Both the position numbers and the translations under genes were made by a program. The notes below the pieces were generated by a model. It saw nothing but the letters and a program-made list of their open reading frames with translations. It did not search any database and had not been told where the DNA came from. This document shows, piece after piece, positions 39,492 through 48,235 of a stretch of DNA of 48,235 bases; the stretch's first letter is position 1, and every line of letters begins with the position of its first letter. Origin of the DNA: Propionibacteriales bacterium (GTDB lineage: Bacteria; Actinomycetota; Actinomycetes; Propionibacteriales; Nocardioidaceae); the NCBI GenBank assembly GCA_026392465.1, contig JAPLCA010000019.1:1-48235 (forward strand), read 5' to 3'.

Positions 39492-42400
39492 TCAGGCGAA
39501 CGCCGCGTCCATCAGCTCACGCTGCTCCGCGTCGTGCCGCGACTTCGAGCCCACCGCCGTCGTCGACGACGCCGGGCGCGACACGAGCGTCAGCGCACCG
39601 GACGCCACGGCGTCGGGGTAGTGGAGCGCGGCGTCGGGCCACGGACCCTGGTTCGCGGGCTCGTCCTGCACCCAGCGGACGTTCTTCACACCGCTGAAGC
39701 GGGCGAGCTCGGTCTTGATCTGCTCGACCGGACGCGGGTACAGCTGCTCGAGCCGGACGATCGCCGTCGTCGGGTCGTCGCCCTGACGCTTGGCGCGCTC
39801 GTCGAACAGGTCGTGCGCGATCCGGCCCGAGCACAGCAGCACCGTGTCGACCTTCTCCGCGTCGACGGAGTCGTCGCCGATGACCGGGCGCCACTGCCCG
39901 GAGGTGAACTCCTCCGGCTGCGACGCCGCGCTCTTGCGACGCAGCAGCTGCTTGGGCGTGAACACGATGAGCGGGCGGTGCTGGCCCTCCAGCGTGTGCC
40001 GCCGCAGCAGGTGGAAGTACGACGCCGACGTCGACGGCTGCGCGATCGTCATCTCGTCGTTCGCGGCGAGCTGCAGGAAGCGCTCGATGCGTGCCGACGA
40101 GTGGTCCGGTCCCTGGCCCTCGTAGCCGTGGGGGAGCAGCAGGACGACGCCCGACTTCTGGCCCCACTTGGTCTCGCCCGAGGAGATGTACTCGTCGATG
40201 ACCGACTGGGCGCCGTTGACGAAGTCGCCGAACTGCGCCTCCCACAGGGTGAGCGCCTCGGGACGCGCCACGGAGTAGCCGTACTCGAAGCCGAGGGCGG
40301 CGTACTCGCTGAGCAGCGAGTCGTAGATGTAGAACGTCGCCTGCTCGTCCCCGACGTGCGAGAGCGGGGTCCACTCGCTGCCGTTGTTGCGGTCGATGAT
40401 CGTGGCGAAGCGCGAGGAGAACGTGCCGCGACGCGAGTCCTGGCCGGCGAGGCGCACCGGGCGACCCTCCAGCAGCAGCGACCCGAACGCGATGATCTCG
40501 CCCGTGCCCCAGTCGATCGGGCCCGTCTCGATGGACTGGGCACGACGCTGCAGCTGCGGGAGCACCTTCGGGTGGACGGTGAAGCCCTCCGGCACGGACG
40601 TGTAGGCCGACGACACGGCCTTCATGACCTCGGGGGACACGGCCGTCTCGAGCGCGCCCTCCTGCTCCGGCTTCTCCGGGTAGTCCGGGGTGCGCGTGTA
40701 GTCGGTGTCGGAGGAGGTGGCCTCCTTGACGTCGGCGAAGTTGCGCTCGAGCTGCGACTGGTAGTCCGCGAGGGCGGCCTCGGCCTCCTCGATGGTGATG
40801 TCGCCACGACCCACGAGCGCCTCGGTGTAGAGCTTGCGCACCGACTTCTTCGCGTTGATCGTGTCGTACATCAGCGGCTGCGTGAACGACGGGTCGTCGC
40901 CCTCGTTGTGGCCGCGGCGGCGGTAACAGACCAGGTCGATGACGACGTCCTTGTTGAACGTCTTGCGGTACTCGTAGGCGAGGTCGGCGACGCGGATGCA
41001 CGCCTCCGGGTCGTCGCCGTTCACGTGCAGGATCGGCGCCTGGACCATGCGGGCCACGTCGGTGCAGTACGTCGAGGAGCGCGACGAGGACGGGCTTGTC
41101 GTGAAGCCGACCTGGTTGTTGACGATCACGTGGATCGTGCCACCCGTGCGGTACCCGCGCAGCTGCGAGAGGTTGAGCGTCTCGGCGACGACACCCTGTC
41201 CGGCGAACGCGGCGTCGCCGTGGACGAGCACCGGCAGCACGGGGAACTCGGCACCGCGGTTCAGGCGGTCCTGCTTCGCCCGGGTGATGCCCTCGAGGAC
41301 CGGGTCGACGACCTCGAGGTGCGACGGGTTGGCGGCCACGGACACCTTGATCGTGTCGCCGTGCTCGGAGCGGAACTCGCCCTCGACACCGAGGTGGTAC
41401 TTGACGTCGCCGGAGCCCTGCACCGTGCGGGGGTCGATGTTGCCCTCGAACTCACGGAACACCGTGCCGGCGCTCTTGCCCGCGATGTTGACGAGCACGT
41501 TGAGGCGACCGCGGTGGGCCATGCCGATGCAGACCTCCTCGAGGCCGTCGGCGGCTGCCTCCTCGCAGATCTCGTCGAGCAGCGGGATGGTGGTCTCGCC
41601 ACCCTCGAGGCTGAACCGCTTCTGGCCGACGAACTTCGTCTGCAGGAACGTCTCGAAGGCCTCGGCCTGGTTGAGCTTCAGCAGGATGCGCAGCTGCTCC
41701 TCGCGCGGGGGCTTGGTGTGGCCCACCTCGATGCGGTCCTGCAGCCACTGGCGCTCGCCGGGGTCCTGGATGTGCATGTACTCCAGGCCGATGGAGCGGC
41801 AGTAGGAGTCACGCAGGACCCCGAGGATCTCGCGCAGCTTCATGAAGCGCTTGCCGGTGCCGCTCGCGAACGAACCGGTGGCGAACTCGCGGTCGAGGTC
41901 CCAGAGGGTCAGGCCGTGCGACGCCGTGTCGAGGTCGGGGTGGCTCCGCTGGCGGTACTCCAGCGGGTTCGTGTCGGCCATGAGGTGGCCGCGCACGCGG
42001 AACGCGTGGATCAGCTCGAGCACGCGCGCCTGGCGGTGCACCTCGTCGTCGTGGCTGACGGCGATGTCCTGGGCCCAGCGGATGGGCTCGTAGGGGATCC
42101 GCAGCGCCTGGAAGATCTCGTCGTAGAACCCGTCCTCGCCCAGCAGCATCTGGTGGATGCGGCGCAGGAACTCGCCGGACTGCGCACCCTGGATGACGCG
42201 GTGGTCGTAGGTCGACGTCAGCGTCATCATCTTGCTGACGGCGAGGTTGGCGATGGTGTGCTCGGAGGCGCCCTGGAACTCCGGCGGGTACTCCATCGAG
42301 CCGACGCCGACGATGACGCCCTGGCCCTTCATGAGACGCGGCACGGAGTGGTTGGTGCCGATGCCGCCGGGGTTGGTGAGGCTGACCGTGGTGCCGAGGA

Positions 42401-43322
42401 AGTCGGACACCTCGAGCTTGCCGTCGCGCGCCTTCTTGACCATGGCCTCGTAGGCCTGCCAGAACTGCGCGAAGGTCATGGTCTCGGCGGCCTTGATCGA
42501 CGGCACGAGGAGCTGGCGCTCGCCCTTGGCGTTCTTCGTGTCGATGGCGAGACCGAAGTTGACGTGCTCGGGCTTCAGCTGGACCGGCTTGCCCTTCTCG
42601 TCGGTGTCGTAGCCGGTGTTCATCTCGGGCATCGCGGCGATCGCCTTGACCACGGCGTAGCCGATGAGGTGGGTGAACGACACCTTGCCGCCACGCGCGC
42701 GGGCGAGGTGGTTGTTGATGACGATGCGGTTGTCGAAGAGCAGCTTGACCGGCACCGAGCGCACGCTCGTGGCCGTGGGGACCTCGAGGCTGGCGTCCAT
42801 GTTCGCGGCGGTACGGGCCGGGGCGCCCTTCAGCGGGATGCGCTGGACCTCGCCCGGACCCACCGGCTGCGGCGCGGCCGACGTGGCCTTCGGGTCGGCG
42901 GAGCGTGCGGAGGGGCGAGCCGCCTGCGGCTTCTTCTCCGGTGCCTTGCTCTCAGCAGGCTTGGCGGGAGCGGGCTCGGCCTTCTTCGGCGCGGGCGTGG
43001 ACGGCGCCTGCGCAGCGGGCTCGGGCTTCTTCTCCGGAGCCTTGGCCGGCTCGGGCTTCTTGTCGGCGACCTTCGCGGCTGCCGGTGCAGAACCGTTCGT
43101 GGACGTGCCGTTCGTGGACGACCCGTTGCGGGCGGCCCCGTTCGTGGACGGGGTGCTGCCGTTGCTGCGCAGGAGCGCCGCGCCGTCACCCTCCTCGAAG
43201 AACGTCACCCAGGTCGGGTCGAGGGAGGCGGGGTCCGCCTTGTACTGGTCGTACATCTCCTCGACGAGCCACTGGTTCGTCCCGAAGTCGGGGGTTGACG
43301 GGTCATGTGAGGACTCGGCCAC
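39492..43322 (-). CDS. kgd: Multifunctional 2-oxoglutarate decarboxylase/dehydrogenase Kgd (OdhA)
   Basis: The ~1276-residue actinobacterial enzyme fuses an E2-like acyltransferase domain to an E1 2-oxoglutarate decarboxylase. FGTNQWLVEEMYDQYKADP starts the conserved protein. A long Ala/Pro/Lys-rich linker follows. The E2 domain includes VSFTHLIGYAVVKAI and DHRVIQG with His374. The E1 part has GMAHRGRLNVL, the ThDP/metal-binding GDAAFAGQG (~700) and the transketolase-like C-terminal third. It makes succinyl-CoA or succinate semialdehyde in the TCA cycle, working with lipoamide dehydrogenase and AceF-type E2. The start is uncertain: GTG 43322 matches homologue length, but GTG 43367 and TTG 43379 are in frame. 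The DUF6104 gene follows by 3 bp. Confidence 0.95.
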   Translation of the reverse strand: MAESSHDPSTPDFGTNQWLVEEMYDQYKADPASLDPTWVTFFEEGDGAALLRSNGSTPSTNGAARNGSSTNGTSTNGSAPAAAKVADKKPEPAKAPEKKPEPAAQAPSTPAPKKAEPAPAKPAESKAPEKKPQAARPSARSADPKATSAAPQPVGPGEVQRIPLKGAPARTAANMDASLEVPTATSVRSVPVKLLFDNRIVINNHLARARGGKVSFTHLIGYAVVKAIAAMPEMNTGYDTDEKGKPVQLKPEHVNFGLAIDTKNAKGERQLLVPSIKAAETMTFAQFWQAYEAMVKKARDGKLEVSDFLGTTVSLTNPGGIGTNHSVPRLMKGQGVIVGVGSMEYPPEFQGASEHTIANLAVSKMMTLTSTYDHRVIQGAQSGEFLRRIHQMLLGEDGFYDEIFQALRIPYEPIRWAQDIAVSHDDEVHRQARVLELIHAFRVRGHLMADTNPLEYRQRSHPDLDTASHGLTLWDLDREFATGSFASGTGKRFMKLREILGVLRDSYCRSIGLEYMHIQDPGERQWLQDRIEVGHTKPPREEQLRILLKLNQAEAFETFLQTKFVGQKRFSLEGGETTIPLLDEICEEAAADGLEEVCIGMAHRGRLNVLVNIAGKSAGTVFREFEGNIDPRTVQGSGDVKYHLGVEGEFRSEHGDTIKVSVAANPSHLEVVDPVLEGITRAKQDRLNRGAEFPVLPVLVHGDAAFAGQGVVAETLNLSQLRGYRTGGTIHVIVNNQVGFTTSPSSSRSSTYCTDVARMVQAPILHVNGDDPEACIRVADLAYEYRKTFNKDVVIDLVCYRRRGHNEGDDPSFTQPLMYDTINAKKSVRKLYTEALVGRGDITIEEAEAALADYQSQLERNFADVKEATSSDTDYTRTPDYPEKPEQEGALETAVSPEVMKAVSSAYTSVPEGFTVHPKVLPQLQRRAQSIETGPIDWGTGEIIAFGSLLLEGRPVRLAGQDSRRGTFSSRFATIIDRNNGSEWTPLSHVGDEQATFYIYDSLLSEYAALGFEYGYSVARPEALTLWEAQFGDFVNGAQSVIDEYISSGETKWGQKSGVVLLLPHGYEGQGPDHSSARIERFLQLAANDEMTIAQPSTSASYFHLLRRHTLEGQHRPLIVFTPKQLLRRKSAASQPEEFTSGQWRPVIGDDSVDAEKVDTVLLCSGRIAHDLFDERAKRQGDDPTTAIVRLEQLYPRPVEQIKTELARFSGVKNVRWVQDEPANQGPWPDAALHYPDAVASGALTLVSRPASSTTAVGSKSRHDAEQRELMDAAFA

Positions 43323-43504
43323 GGCCTCGATCGCCTCTTCCGGTTGGTTCCCTGCGCACTTGGACACGGTGCGACTCAAGACTAGCGCGACGCCGGTCGG
43401 GACCGACGGCCTGGTTCGCGTGCCCCGAGCCGTGTCGACACCCTCCCACGACCGGCCGTCGCGCGCACCGCGTCAGGGCGGTGTCCGAGGGACCACGACG
43501 TCCT

Positions 43505-44563
43505 TCAGCGCACCTCGAGGAGCACGTCGTCGAGCCCGTGGAACCGGGCGAGGGAGAGCGCCTCCTCCCGGAGCGCCGCGCGGGCGGCTCGCGGGACCGC
43601 GCCACCGACCGTGACCTCGACCTCGAGCCGGCCGCCGCGCACCTGGCGGCGCCAGCCGCCGGCCAGCCGGCCGTCGAGGACGACGAGCCCCTGCGACGTC
43701 ATCGCGACGTCGTACGCGGGACCGGCCTCGGCGCGGACCTCGGCGTCGCGCACGTGGGAGATCAGCTCGTCGAACTGCGACAGGAGCAGCGCGGGTGGCA
43801 CGGGGCCGTCGGTCTCGGCGTCGACGTCGGTCCAGAGCGCGCGGCCGTCGCGCTCGCCCTCCACGAGGCCGGCGTCGGCGAGGGCGCGCCGCGCCTGGCG
43901 GAGCGTCAGGCTCGACCACCACGCGAGGTCGGCCGCCGATGCGGGTCCGTGGCCGCGTACGTAGGTGGCGGCCAGGCGCGCGCGGGCGGCGTCGACGTCG
44001 TCGGCGGGCGGCGTCGGGGCGAGGGGACGGTAGCGGTGCGGCCCGCCGGGGTCGCGTCGACCGGCCACCTCGGCGCGCAGCTCGGCGACCATCACGGCGT
44101 GGGCGAGCAGGTCGCCCCGCAACGACAGGCCTGCGTCGTCCAACCGACGGGCGACGTCGTCGCGGGTGCAGCCGGGCGCCTCGCGCACGGCCAGCACCAC
44201 CACGTCGGAGGCGGCCAGCAGCGTGGTCTCGTCGAGCCCCTGGCGACGGACGTGCGGCAGCACCTGCGCCATCACGCGGTCGCCCGTGGCCGCCGCGACC
44301 CATGGCAGGTCGTCGACGTGGAGGAGGTGCCAGGTCGTGCGGAGCACGTGGGTGCGCACCACTCCGCCGCGGTCGAGCGCGTCGACCACGTCGTCGACCG
44401 ACGCGGCGGCGCACCGTCGTCCGACGCTCCACGGGACGGTGGTGTGCTCCTGGGCCTGCACGGCGCCGAGGTGGCGCACGACCGCGACCGGGTCCGGCAG
44501 CGGCTCGCCGACGAGCCGCTGCGCCAGGAGCCGCGCGGGGGCGAGGGACTGGTGCACCCCCAC
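43505..44563 (-). CDS. Winged-helix DNA-binding protein, AlkZ-like (HTH_42) family
   Basis: The 352-residue protein belongs to the winged-helix family that includes the DNA glycosylases AlkZ (Streptomyces) and YcaQ. GAVQAQEHTTVPWSVG near residue 35 gives a QxQ motif, the catalytic-type motif of AlkZ-like glycosylases; most plain DNA-binding family members lack it. VVRTHVLRTTWHLLHVDDLPWV is the conserved HTH-domain segment. DELISHVRD and LDGRLAGGWRRQV mark the C-terminal domains. If active it would unhook or excise alkylated or crosslinked bases. It is divergent from glutaminase (53-bp spacer). Substrate not established. Confidence 0.8.
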   Translation of the reverse strand: MGVHQSLAPARLLAQRLVGEPLPDPVAVVRHLGAVQAQEHTTVPWSVGRRCAAASVDDVVDALDRGGVVRTHVLRTTWHLLHVDDLPWVAAATGDRVMAQVLPHVRRQGLDETTLLAASDVVVLAVREAPGCTRDDVARRLDDAGLSLRGDLLAHAVMVAELRAEVAGRRDPGGPHRYRPLAPTPPADDVDAARARLAATYVRGHGPASAADLAWWSSLTLRQARRALADAGLVEGERDGRALWTDVDAETDGPVPPALLLSQFDELISHVRDAEVRAEAGPAYDVAMTSQGLVVLDGRLAGGWRRQVRGGRLEVEVTVGGAVPRAARAALREEALSLARFHGLDDVLLEVR

Positions 44564-44616
44564 AGCGTGGCAGGTGCCAGGGACAGGACCGGCCGGTCCC
44601 GTGGCAGCATCGGCGC

Positions 44617-45888
44617 ATGCGGACCCCCATCCCGGACTACCTCGCCCAGGTGCTCGAGGAGTGTGGCGGTGACGACGGTGCGGTGGCGGACTACATTCCC
44701 GAGCTCGCGCAGGCCGACCCCGACCGGCTGGCGATCGCGGTCGCGACGCTCGACGGCGTGGTGGCCACGGCCGGCGACGCCGACGTCGCCTTCTCGATCC
44801 AGTCGATCTCCAAGCCGTTCACCTACGCGCTCGCGATCGCCGACCAGGGCCTGGAGGCCGTCGTCGAGAAGATCGACGTCGAGCCGTCGGGCGACGCGTT
44901 CAACGAGATCTCGCTGGAGCCCGGCTCCGGGCGTCCCCGCAATCCGATGATCAACGCCGGCGCGATCGCCGCGCACGCCCTGGTCGAAGGATCCGGTGCC
45001 GACGAGCGCTTCGAGCGCGTGCGCTCCTTCTACTCCCGACTGGCGGGGCGCGAGCTGGGCGTCGACGAGGCGGTGTTCGACTCCGAGCTGGGCACCGCCG
45101 ACCGCAACATGGCGATCGCCTACATGCTGCGCACCGTCGGGACCCTCGAGGGCGACCCGCCGGACGTCGTGCGCGGCTACACGCGTCAGTGCGCCGTGTC
45201 GGTGACGGTCCGCGACCTCGCCCGCATGGCCGCGGTGCTCGCGGGGCAGGGCCGCGCGCCCGACGGGGAGCAGCTGCTCGAGCCGCAGGTGGCCCGCCAG
45301 GTGCTGAGCGTCATGGCCACCTGCGGCATGTACGACGCCGCCGGCGATTGGCTCACGACGGTCGGCATCCCGGCCAAGAGCGGCGTGGCCGGCGGCCTGA
45401 TCGGCGTCCTGCCGGGCCAGGTGGGCATCGCCGTCTTCTCCCCGCGCCTCGACCGGCACGGCAACAGCGCCCGGGGCGTGCGCGTCTTCGAGCGGCTGTC
45501 GCGCGACATGGGCCTGCACCTGATGGAGGTCTCCGACGTCGCGCGCTCGGTGGTGCGGCGGGTCGAGCGAGGTGCCTCGAACGTGGCGGTGCACGAGGTC
45601 GCGGGCGACCTGCGCTTCGTCGAGGCCGAGCGCGTGCTGCGCAGCCTGGAGGAGGAGCCGGAGGGCGAGGCTCTCGTCGTGCTCGACCTCGAGCGGGTGC
45701 ACCGGGTCAACGACGTCGCGCGGCGCATGCTCCTGGAGGGGGTGCGCCGGCTGCACCTCGACGGTCACGACGTCCGGCTCGTCGACCCGTCCGGTGTGCT
45801 CGGGGGCGGCGACGGGCAGGGTCCCGACGCAGGCGACGGCTACGTCCCCGAGGTGTTCGAGGACGCAGCCGCCGCCGTGGGGGAGTGA
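44617..45888 (+). CDS. glsA: Glutaminase A with C-terminal STAS domain
   Basis: The 423-residue protein combines a serine-dependent glutaminase (residues 1-~305) with a STAS domain (~315-415). SIQSISK contains the catalytic pair Ser63 and Lys66 (SxxK). NPMINAGAIAAHALV, YxRQCxxSVT-like YTRQCAVSVTVRDLA and KSGVAGGLIGVLPGQVG are the other conserved motifs. The STAS tail (ALVVLDLERVHRVNDVARRM) resembles those found in mammalian-like and some bacterial GlsA. Product is glutamate, relevant to nitrogen balance with Kgd. ATG at 44617. It ends 6 bp before the convergent OsmC gene. Confidence 0.93.
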   Translation: MRTPIPDYLAQVLEECGGDDGAVADYIPELAQADPDRLAIAVATLDGVVATAGDADVAFSIQSISKPFTYALAIADQGLEAVVEKIDVEPSGDAFNEISLEPGSGRPRNPMINAGAIAAHALVEGSGADERFERVRSFYSRLAGRELGVDEAVFDSELGTADRNMAIAYMLRTVGTLEGDPPDVVRGYTRQCAVSVTVRDLARMAAVLAGQGRAPDGEQLLEPQVARQVLSVMATCGMYDAAGDWLTTVGIPAKSGVAGGLIGVLPGQVGIAVFSPRLDRHGNSARGVRVFERLSRDMGLHLMEVSDVARSVVRRVERGASNVAVHEVAGDLRFVEAERVLRSLEEEPEGEALVVLDLERVHRVNDVARRMLLEGVRRLHLDGHDVRLVDPSGVLGGGDGQGPDAGDGYVPEVFEDAAAAVGE

Positions 45889-45894
45889 GCGGGC

Positions 45895-46341
45895 TCAGCT
45901 CTCCAGCGTCGCGTCGAGGGTGATCTCGTCGACCGACGCGAGCGCCTTGCTGAGCGGGCAGCCGGTCTTCGCGGCCTCGGCGGCCTCCTGGAAGGTGGCG
46001 TCGTCGACGCCCTCGACCTCGCCCCGCACGGTGAGCGCGATCTTCGTGATCTTGAAGCCGCCGTCGGCGTCGTCCTTGCCGAGGGACACGTCGGCCTTGG
46101 TCTCGATGGAGTGGACCGTGCCGCCCTTCTGGCCGAGCACCGCCGTCAGCTGCATCGTGTAGCAGGCCGAGTGCGCCGCGCCGAGCAGCTCCTCGGGGTT
46201 GGTCGCGCCGCCCCCGTCCTCGGAGGAACGCTTCGGGAAGGACATCTCGAACGTGCCGAGGCCGGAGCTGGTCAGCTCGACCTGACCGGTTCCGTCCTCG
46301 AAGCCGCCGTCCCAGGCGGTGCGAGCAGTGCGAGTAGGCAT
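45895..46341 (-). CDS. OsmC/Ohr family peroxiredoxin
   Basis: The 148-residue protein reduces organic or hydrogen peroxides with a thiol. The peroxidatic Cys60 lies in ELLGAAHSACYTMQLTA and the resolving Cys128 in GCPLSKAL, the OsmC pattern. The N-terminus TRTARTAWDGGFEDGTG and length match OsmC rather than Ohr. GGCAGGAG upstream fixes ATG 46341. A thiol-stress function next to SigR/RsrA-type control is plausible, but no SigR promoter is seen upstream. Confidence 0.92.
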   Translation of the reverse strand: MPTRTARTAWDGGFEDGTGQVELTSSGLGTFEMSFPKRSSEDGGGATNPEELLGAAHSACYTMQLTAVLGQKGGTVHSIETKADVSLGKDDADGGFKITKIALTVRGEVEGVDDATFQEAAEAAKTGCPLSKALASVDEITLDATLES

Positions 46342-46405
46342 GGTGTCTCCTGCCGGTGGGTGGGATGTGTACCACCGACGCTACGAGCGTGGAGACGTCC
46401 CGCAA

Positions 46406-46433
46406 CCTGATCCGGGCGACGACAGCCCGTCAG
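46406..46433 (-). terminator. Imperfect hairpin at the end of the GNAT gene
   Basis: CCTGA/TCAGG and CGGGC/GCCCG form two stacked helices with a 2-base bulge, overlapping the GNAT stop codon. Confidence 0.45.
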
Positions 46434-47482
46434 GCGAGCGTCAGGTCCTTGAACCAGGAGTCGGTGACGTAGTCGGTCTCCCACCCCATCGACAGGTACA
46501 GCTGGTCGGCCGAGGTGGGGGAGTCGGCGTCGACCTCCAGACCCACCCGGTCCCGTCCACGTCGGGCCGCGTCGCTGATGACCGTGGCGAGCAGCGACTT
46601 CGCGACACCGCGTCCGCGGGCGTGCCGGTTGACGCCGATGTACTCCACGTAGGTGCCCTCCGGGCCGCCGTGCTTGCCGGGGAGCACGGAGCAGACGACG
46701 GTGCCGGCGGGCACCTGCTCGCCCCCTCCTTCGGCGCTGTCGTCGGTGACGTACGCCAGCCACCACTGGTCCCAGCGGTGGCCGGGCTCCTCCCGCATGC
46801 GCTGCACGAACTCGGGGAAGGACTCGCGGTAGTTGTTGAAGTGGTCCTCGAAGGACGTCTCGAGCATGTGGTGGACGGTCTGCAGGTCCGACGCGACGGG
46901 GAACCCGTTCTCGTGCTTCTCGACGGTGCGCACGAGGACGCCCTCACGGGGCTCGAGGTCGGCGTCGCCGTCGCGCACGGGCCGCTCCATGTGCAGCCAC
47001 GTGCGCCGCTTGGCGTAGCCGGCCTGCTCGAGCCAGCCGGCCTGGCGGGAGTCGTCGGCGAACGGGCTCTCGTCGAGGCGCGTCGCGTCGATGCCGCGGA
47101 TGCGCGCCATGAGGATCGCGACCTCCTCCGCCCACGCGTAGAGGACGCGCGCGATCTCGTCGACCTCCGCGACGTCGCGGTCGAAGTAGCCCCACACCAG
47201 GGCGCGTCCCGCGGCGCGGTCGTGGACGGTGATCCAGGCGACCGGCACGTCGTCGGTCCCGACGGCGACGAGCTGGCGGCGCGTCCAGGACGCCTGGCCG
47301 GCGACCTCGTTCTCGATACCGGCCGGGTCCACGTGCGCCTCGCCCGTCCCCTGCAGCTCGTCGAGGTGCCGCAGACGCACGAGGGCGTCGACGTCACCGT
47401 AGGTGGGGACGCGCGCGGACCAGGGGCCGGGCAGGTCGGGGACGTCGATCTCGGTCGGGGCGGTCTCGTCTGCTGGGCTCAT
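46430..47482 (-). CDS. GNAT family acetyltransferase with two GNAT-like halves
   Basis: The 350-residue protein has an N-terminal GNAT-like half (VPVAWITVHDRAAGRALVWGYF...) and a C-terminal half with a clear acetyl-CoA motif, GVNRHARGRGVAKSLLATVI (RxxGxG/A-type pyrophosphate loop), and YLSMGWETDYV. Two-domain GNATs of this length include mycothiol synthase MshD, but the similarity seen does not justify that name. Substrate unknown. ATG 47482 has no ribosome-binding site visible. It ends 89 bp before the OsmC gene start on the same strand. Confidence 0.78.
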   Translation of the reverse strand: MSPADETAPTEIDVPDLPGPWSARVPTYGDVDALVRLRHLDELQGTGEAHVDPAGIENEVAGQASWTRRQLVAVGTDDVPVAWITVHDRAAGRALVWGYFDRDVAEVDEIARVLYAWAEEVAILMARIRGIDATRLDESPFADDSRQAGWLEQAGYAKRRTWLHMERPVRDGDADLEPREGVLVRTVEKHENGFPVASDLQTVHHMLETSFEDHFNNYRESFPEFVQRMREEPGHRWDQWWLAYVTDDSAEGGGEQVPAGTVVCSVLPGKHGGPEGTYVEYIGVNRHARGRGVAKSLLATVISDAARRGRDRVGLEVDADSPTSADQLYLSMGWETDYVTDSWFKDLTLA

Positions 47483-47559
47483 CGGGTCACGAGTCTCCCA
47501 CCTCCGCCGTCTCGCGCGCGTCGGCCCTGGGGGGAGGTGGGGCTCGGGGCTGGCTGCGG

Positions 47560-47696
47560 TCGTCCTGCTGGTGCGCTGTCTGCTCGGGTCTGGGGTTGGT
47601 GGTGCGCCGCCTGCGCTCGTCGTGACCTTGCTGGTGCGCTGCCTGCGGTCGTCGTGACCTTGCTGGTGCGCTGCCTCGGCTTTCGCTGGGGCTGGT
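47560..47696. repeat. 32-bp direct repeats, left flank of element B
   Basis: TCGTCGTGACCTTGCTGGT plus GCGCTGCCT recurs at 47617 and 47649 (period 32 bp), and a related unit starts near 47560. Reverse-oriented relatives (GGCAGCGCACCA...) flank the right side of the element, so the symmetry extends beyond the 452-bp core. Confidence 0.75.
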
Positions 47697-48148
47697 CTCC
47701 GAAAGGGCCTCGACCGGGCGGCTGGGCGCGAGGTGGTCTGGGTTCTCGGGCTGTGGCCCGCGTGGGACCCAAGATTCTGCATTTGTGCGTGGCTGGCCCA
47801 AGATGCTGCGTTTGCGCGTGCCGTCGGTGGATCGGCCACCTTCTGGGCGCTGTTCAGGTGGCAGATCCACCGACGAGGGGGCCAGACGTGTGAAGGATTC
47901 TTCCTTCTCGTGGACCGTTCCACGAGAAGGAAGAATCCTTCGTCCCCCCAACCCAAAGGGCACCCAAGACTCTGCCTTCGCGCGAGTCAGATCGAACGCT
48001 TCTGCGTTCACGACGGTATCCCGTAGCAAACGCAGCATCCTTCGCGAGTCCGCACGGGAACGCCGCATCTTGCGACCCACAGCGCGGGCCACACCCCGAG
48101 ACCCGGAACCGACCCCCGCCCAGCTGCCCGGTCGAGGCCCTTTCGGAG
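47697..48148. repeat. 452-bp compound palindromic element, copy B (inverted relative to A)
   Basis: It aligns from end to end with the reverse complement of 24727-25178, with the same total length. Its ends form a ~31-bp inverted repeat (CTCCGAAAGGGCC...) with one mismatch. The central hairpin (47892-47914 / 47919-47941, loop CCGT) is perfect over 23 bp. The side hairpins are kept, including one with a G-C in A replaced by T-A in B. It shows no coding signal. It is located upstream of the GNAT gene. Confidence 0.85.
47892..47941. repeat. Perfect 23-bp-arm hairpin at the centre of element B
   Basis: GAAGGATTCTTCCTTCTC continuing to GTGGA pairs perfectly around CCGT. The arms equal those of element A. 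Confidence 0.9.
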
Positions 48149-48170
48149 GCCACCCCCAGCGAAGGCCGAG

Positions 48171-48235
48171 GCAGCGCACCAACAAGCACAGCCCAACTAC
48201 GGCAGCGCACCAGCAACCACAGACCCGCGCAGGCT
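48171..48235. repeat. 31-bp repeats, right flank of element B (cut by window edge)
   Basis: GCAGCGCACCA occurs at 48171 and 48202 (period 31 bp), each followed by ACAAGCACAG or GCAACCACAG. This is the mirror image of the left-flank array. Confidence 0.7.

Noticed and set aside
39381..43298. 1305-codon plus-strand frame opposite kgd
   Set aside because: Shadow of kgd; the composition is repetitive Val/Glu/Arg/Leu and the opposite strand has full-length homology to a known enzyme.
46430..47482. Mycothiol synthase MshD
   Set aside because: Length and double GNAT layout are similar, but no MshD-specific motif was evident and no msh genes are adjacent.

Overview
The window is high-GC DNA with the marks of an actinobacterium: two WhiB-family genes, a SigR/RsrA-type redox sigma/anti-sigma pair, the fused 2-oxoglutarate decarboxylase/dehydrogenase Kgd, a PdtaS-type histidine kinase, the actinobacterial families DUF3090, SCO1664 and DUF6104, and the 24-residue ribosomal protein bL37. 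Gene content and style fit a Nocardioidaceae-like organism (Nocardioides or Aeromicrobium type). That placement is inferred from family content, not from a marker-gene comparison.

Layout. 0-0.15 kb: right end of an IS481-type insertion sequence with a probable target duplication. 0.2-6 kb: copper amine oxidase, an SDR-like protein, an epimerase-like protein and the conserved trio SCO1664 / DUF3090 / histidine phosphatase. 6-8.4 kb: a whiB7-like gene behind a leader with uORF and attenuator, then an odd tRNA-like gene and the RNA ligase gene rtcB. 8.4-13.4 kb: acyl-CoA carboxylase beta subunit, an unknown protein, a TetR regulator, a SnoaL-like protein and a nitronate monooxygenase reading away from a nested palindrome. 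13.4-19.9 kb: Fic protein, ArfB, HisN-like phosphatase, the coupled aroA-rsgA pair and a DoxX protein. 19.9-24.6 kb: an ECF sigma factor fused to a zinc-finger/membrane/exported tail facing a degenerate GGDEF protein, a SRAP (HMCES/YedK) protein, and sigR-rsrA with an auto-regulated promoter and two starts.

24.6-25.4 kb holds no gene but a 452-bp compound palindromic element. A second, inverted, equally long copy lies at 47.7-48.15 kb. 25.4-29.5 kb: bL37, a FlK-like thioesterase and a heterodimeric ABC transporter under a near-consensus DtxR/IdeR box. 29.5-39.1 kb: a ThDP enzyme, DUF2785, pdtaS, whiB1, NAD-type malic enzyme, a quinone-reductase-like MDR protein, an SLC13-type transporter and an AAA ATPase. 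39.1-47.5 kb: a repeat cluster, DUF6104, kgd, an AlkZ-like winged-helix protein, glutaminase with a STAS tail, an OsmC-type peroxiredoxin and a GNAT protein.

Working together. Stress handling is a recurring theme: SigR/RsrA for thiol oxidation, WhiB7 for ribosome-targeting stress beside an RNA-repair ligase, ArfB for ribosome rescue, OsmC for peroxides and IdeR-type control of iron-linked transport. Central carbon flux is represented by Kgd, malic enzyme and glutaminase. The two long gene-free stretches and several large palindromes are the least explained parts of the window.
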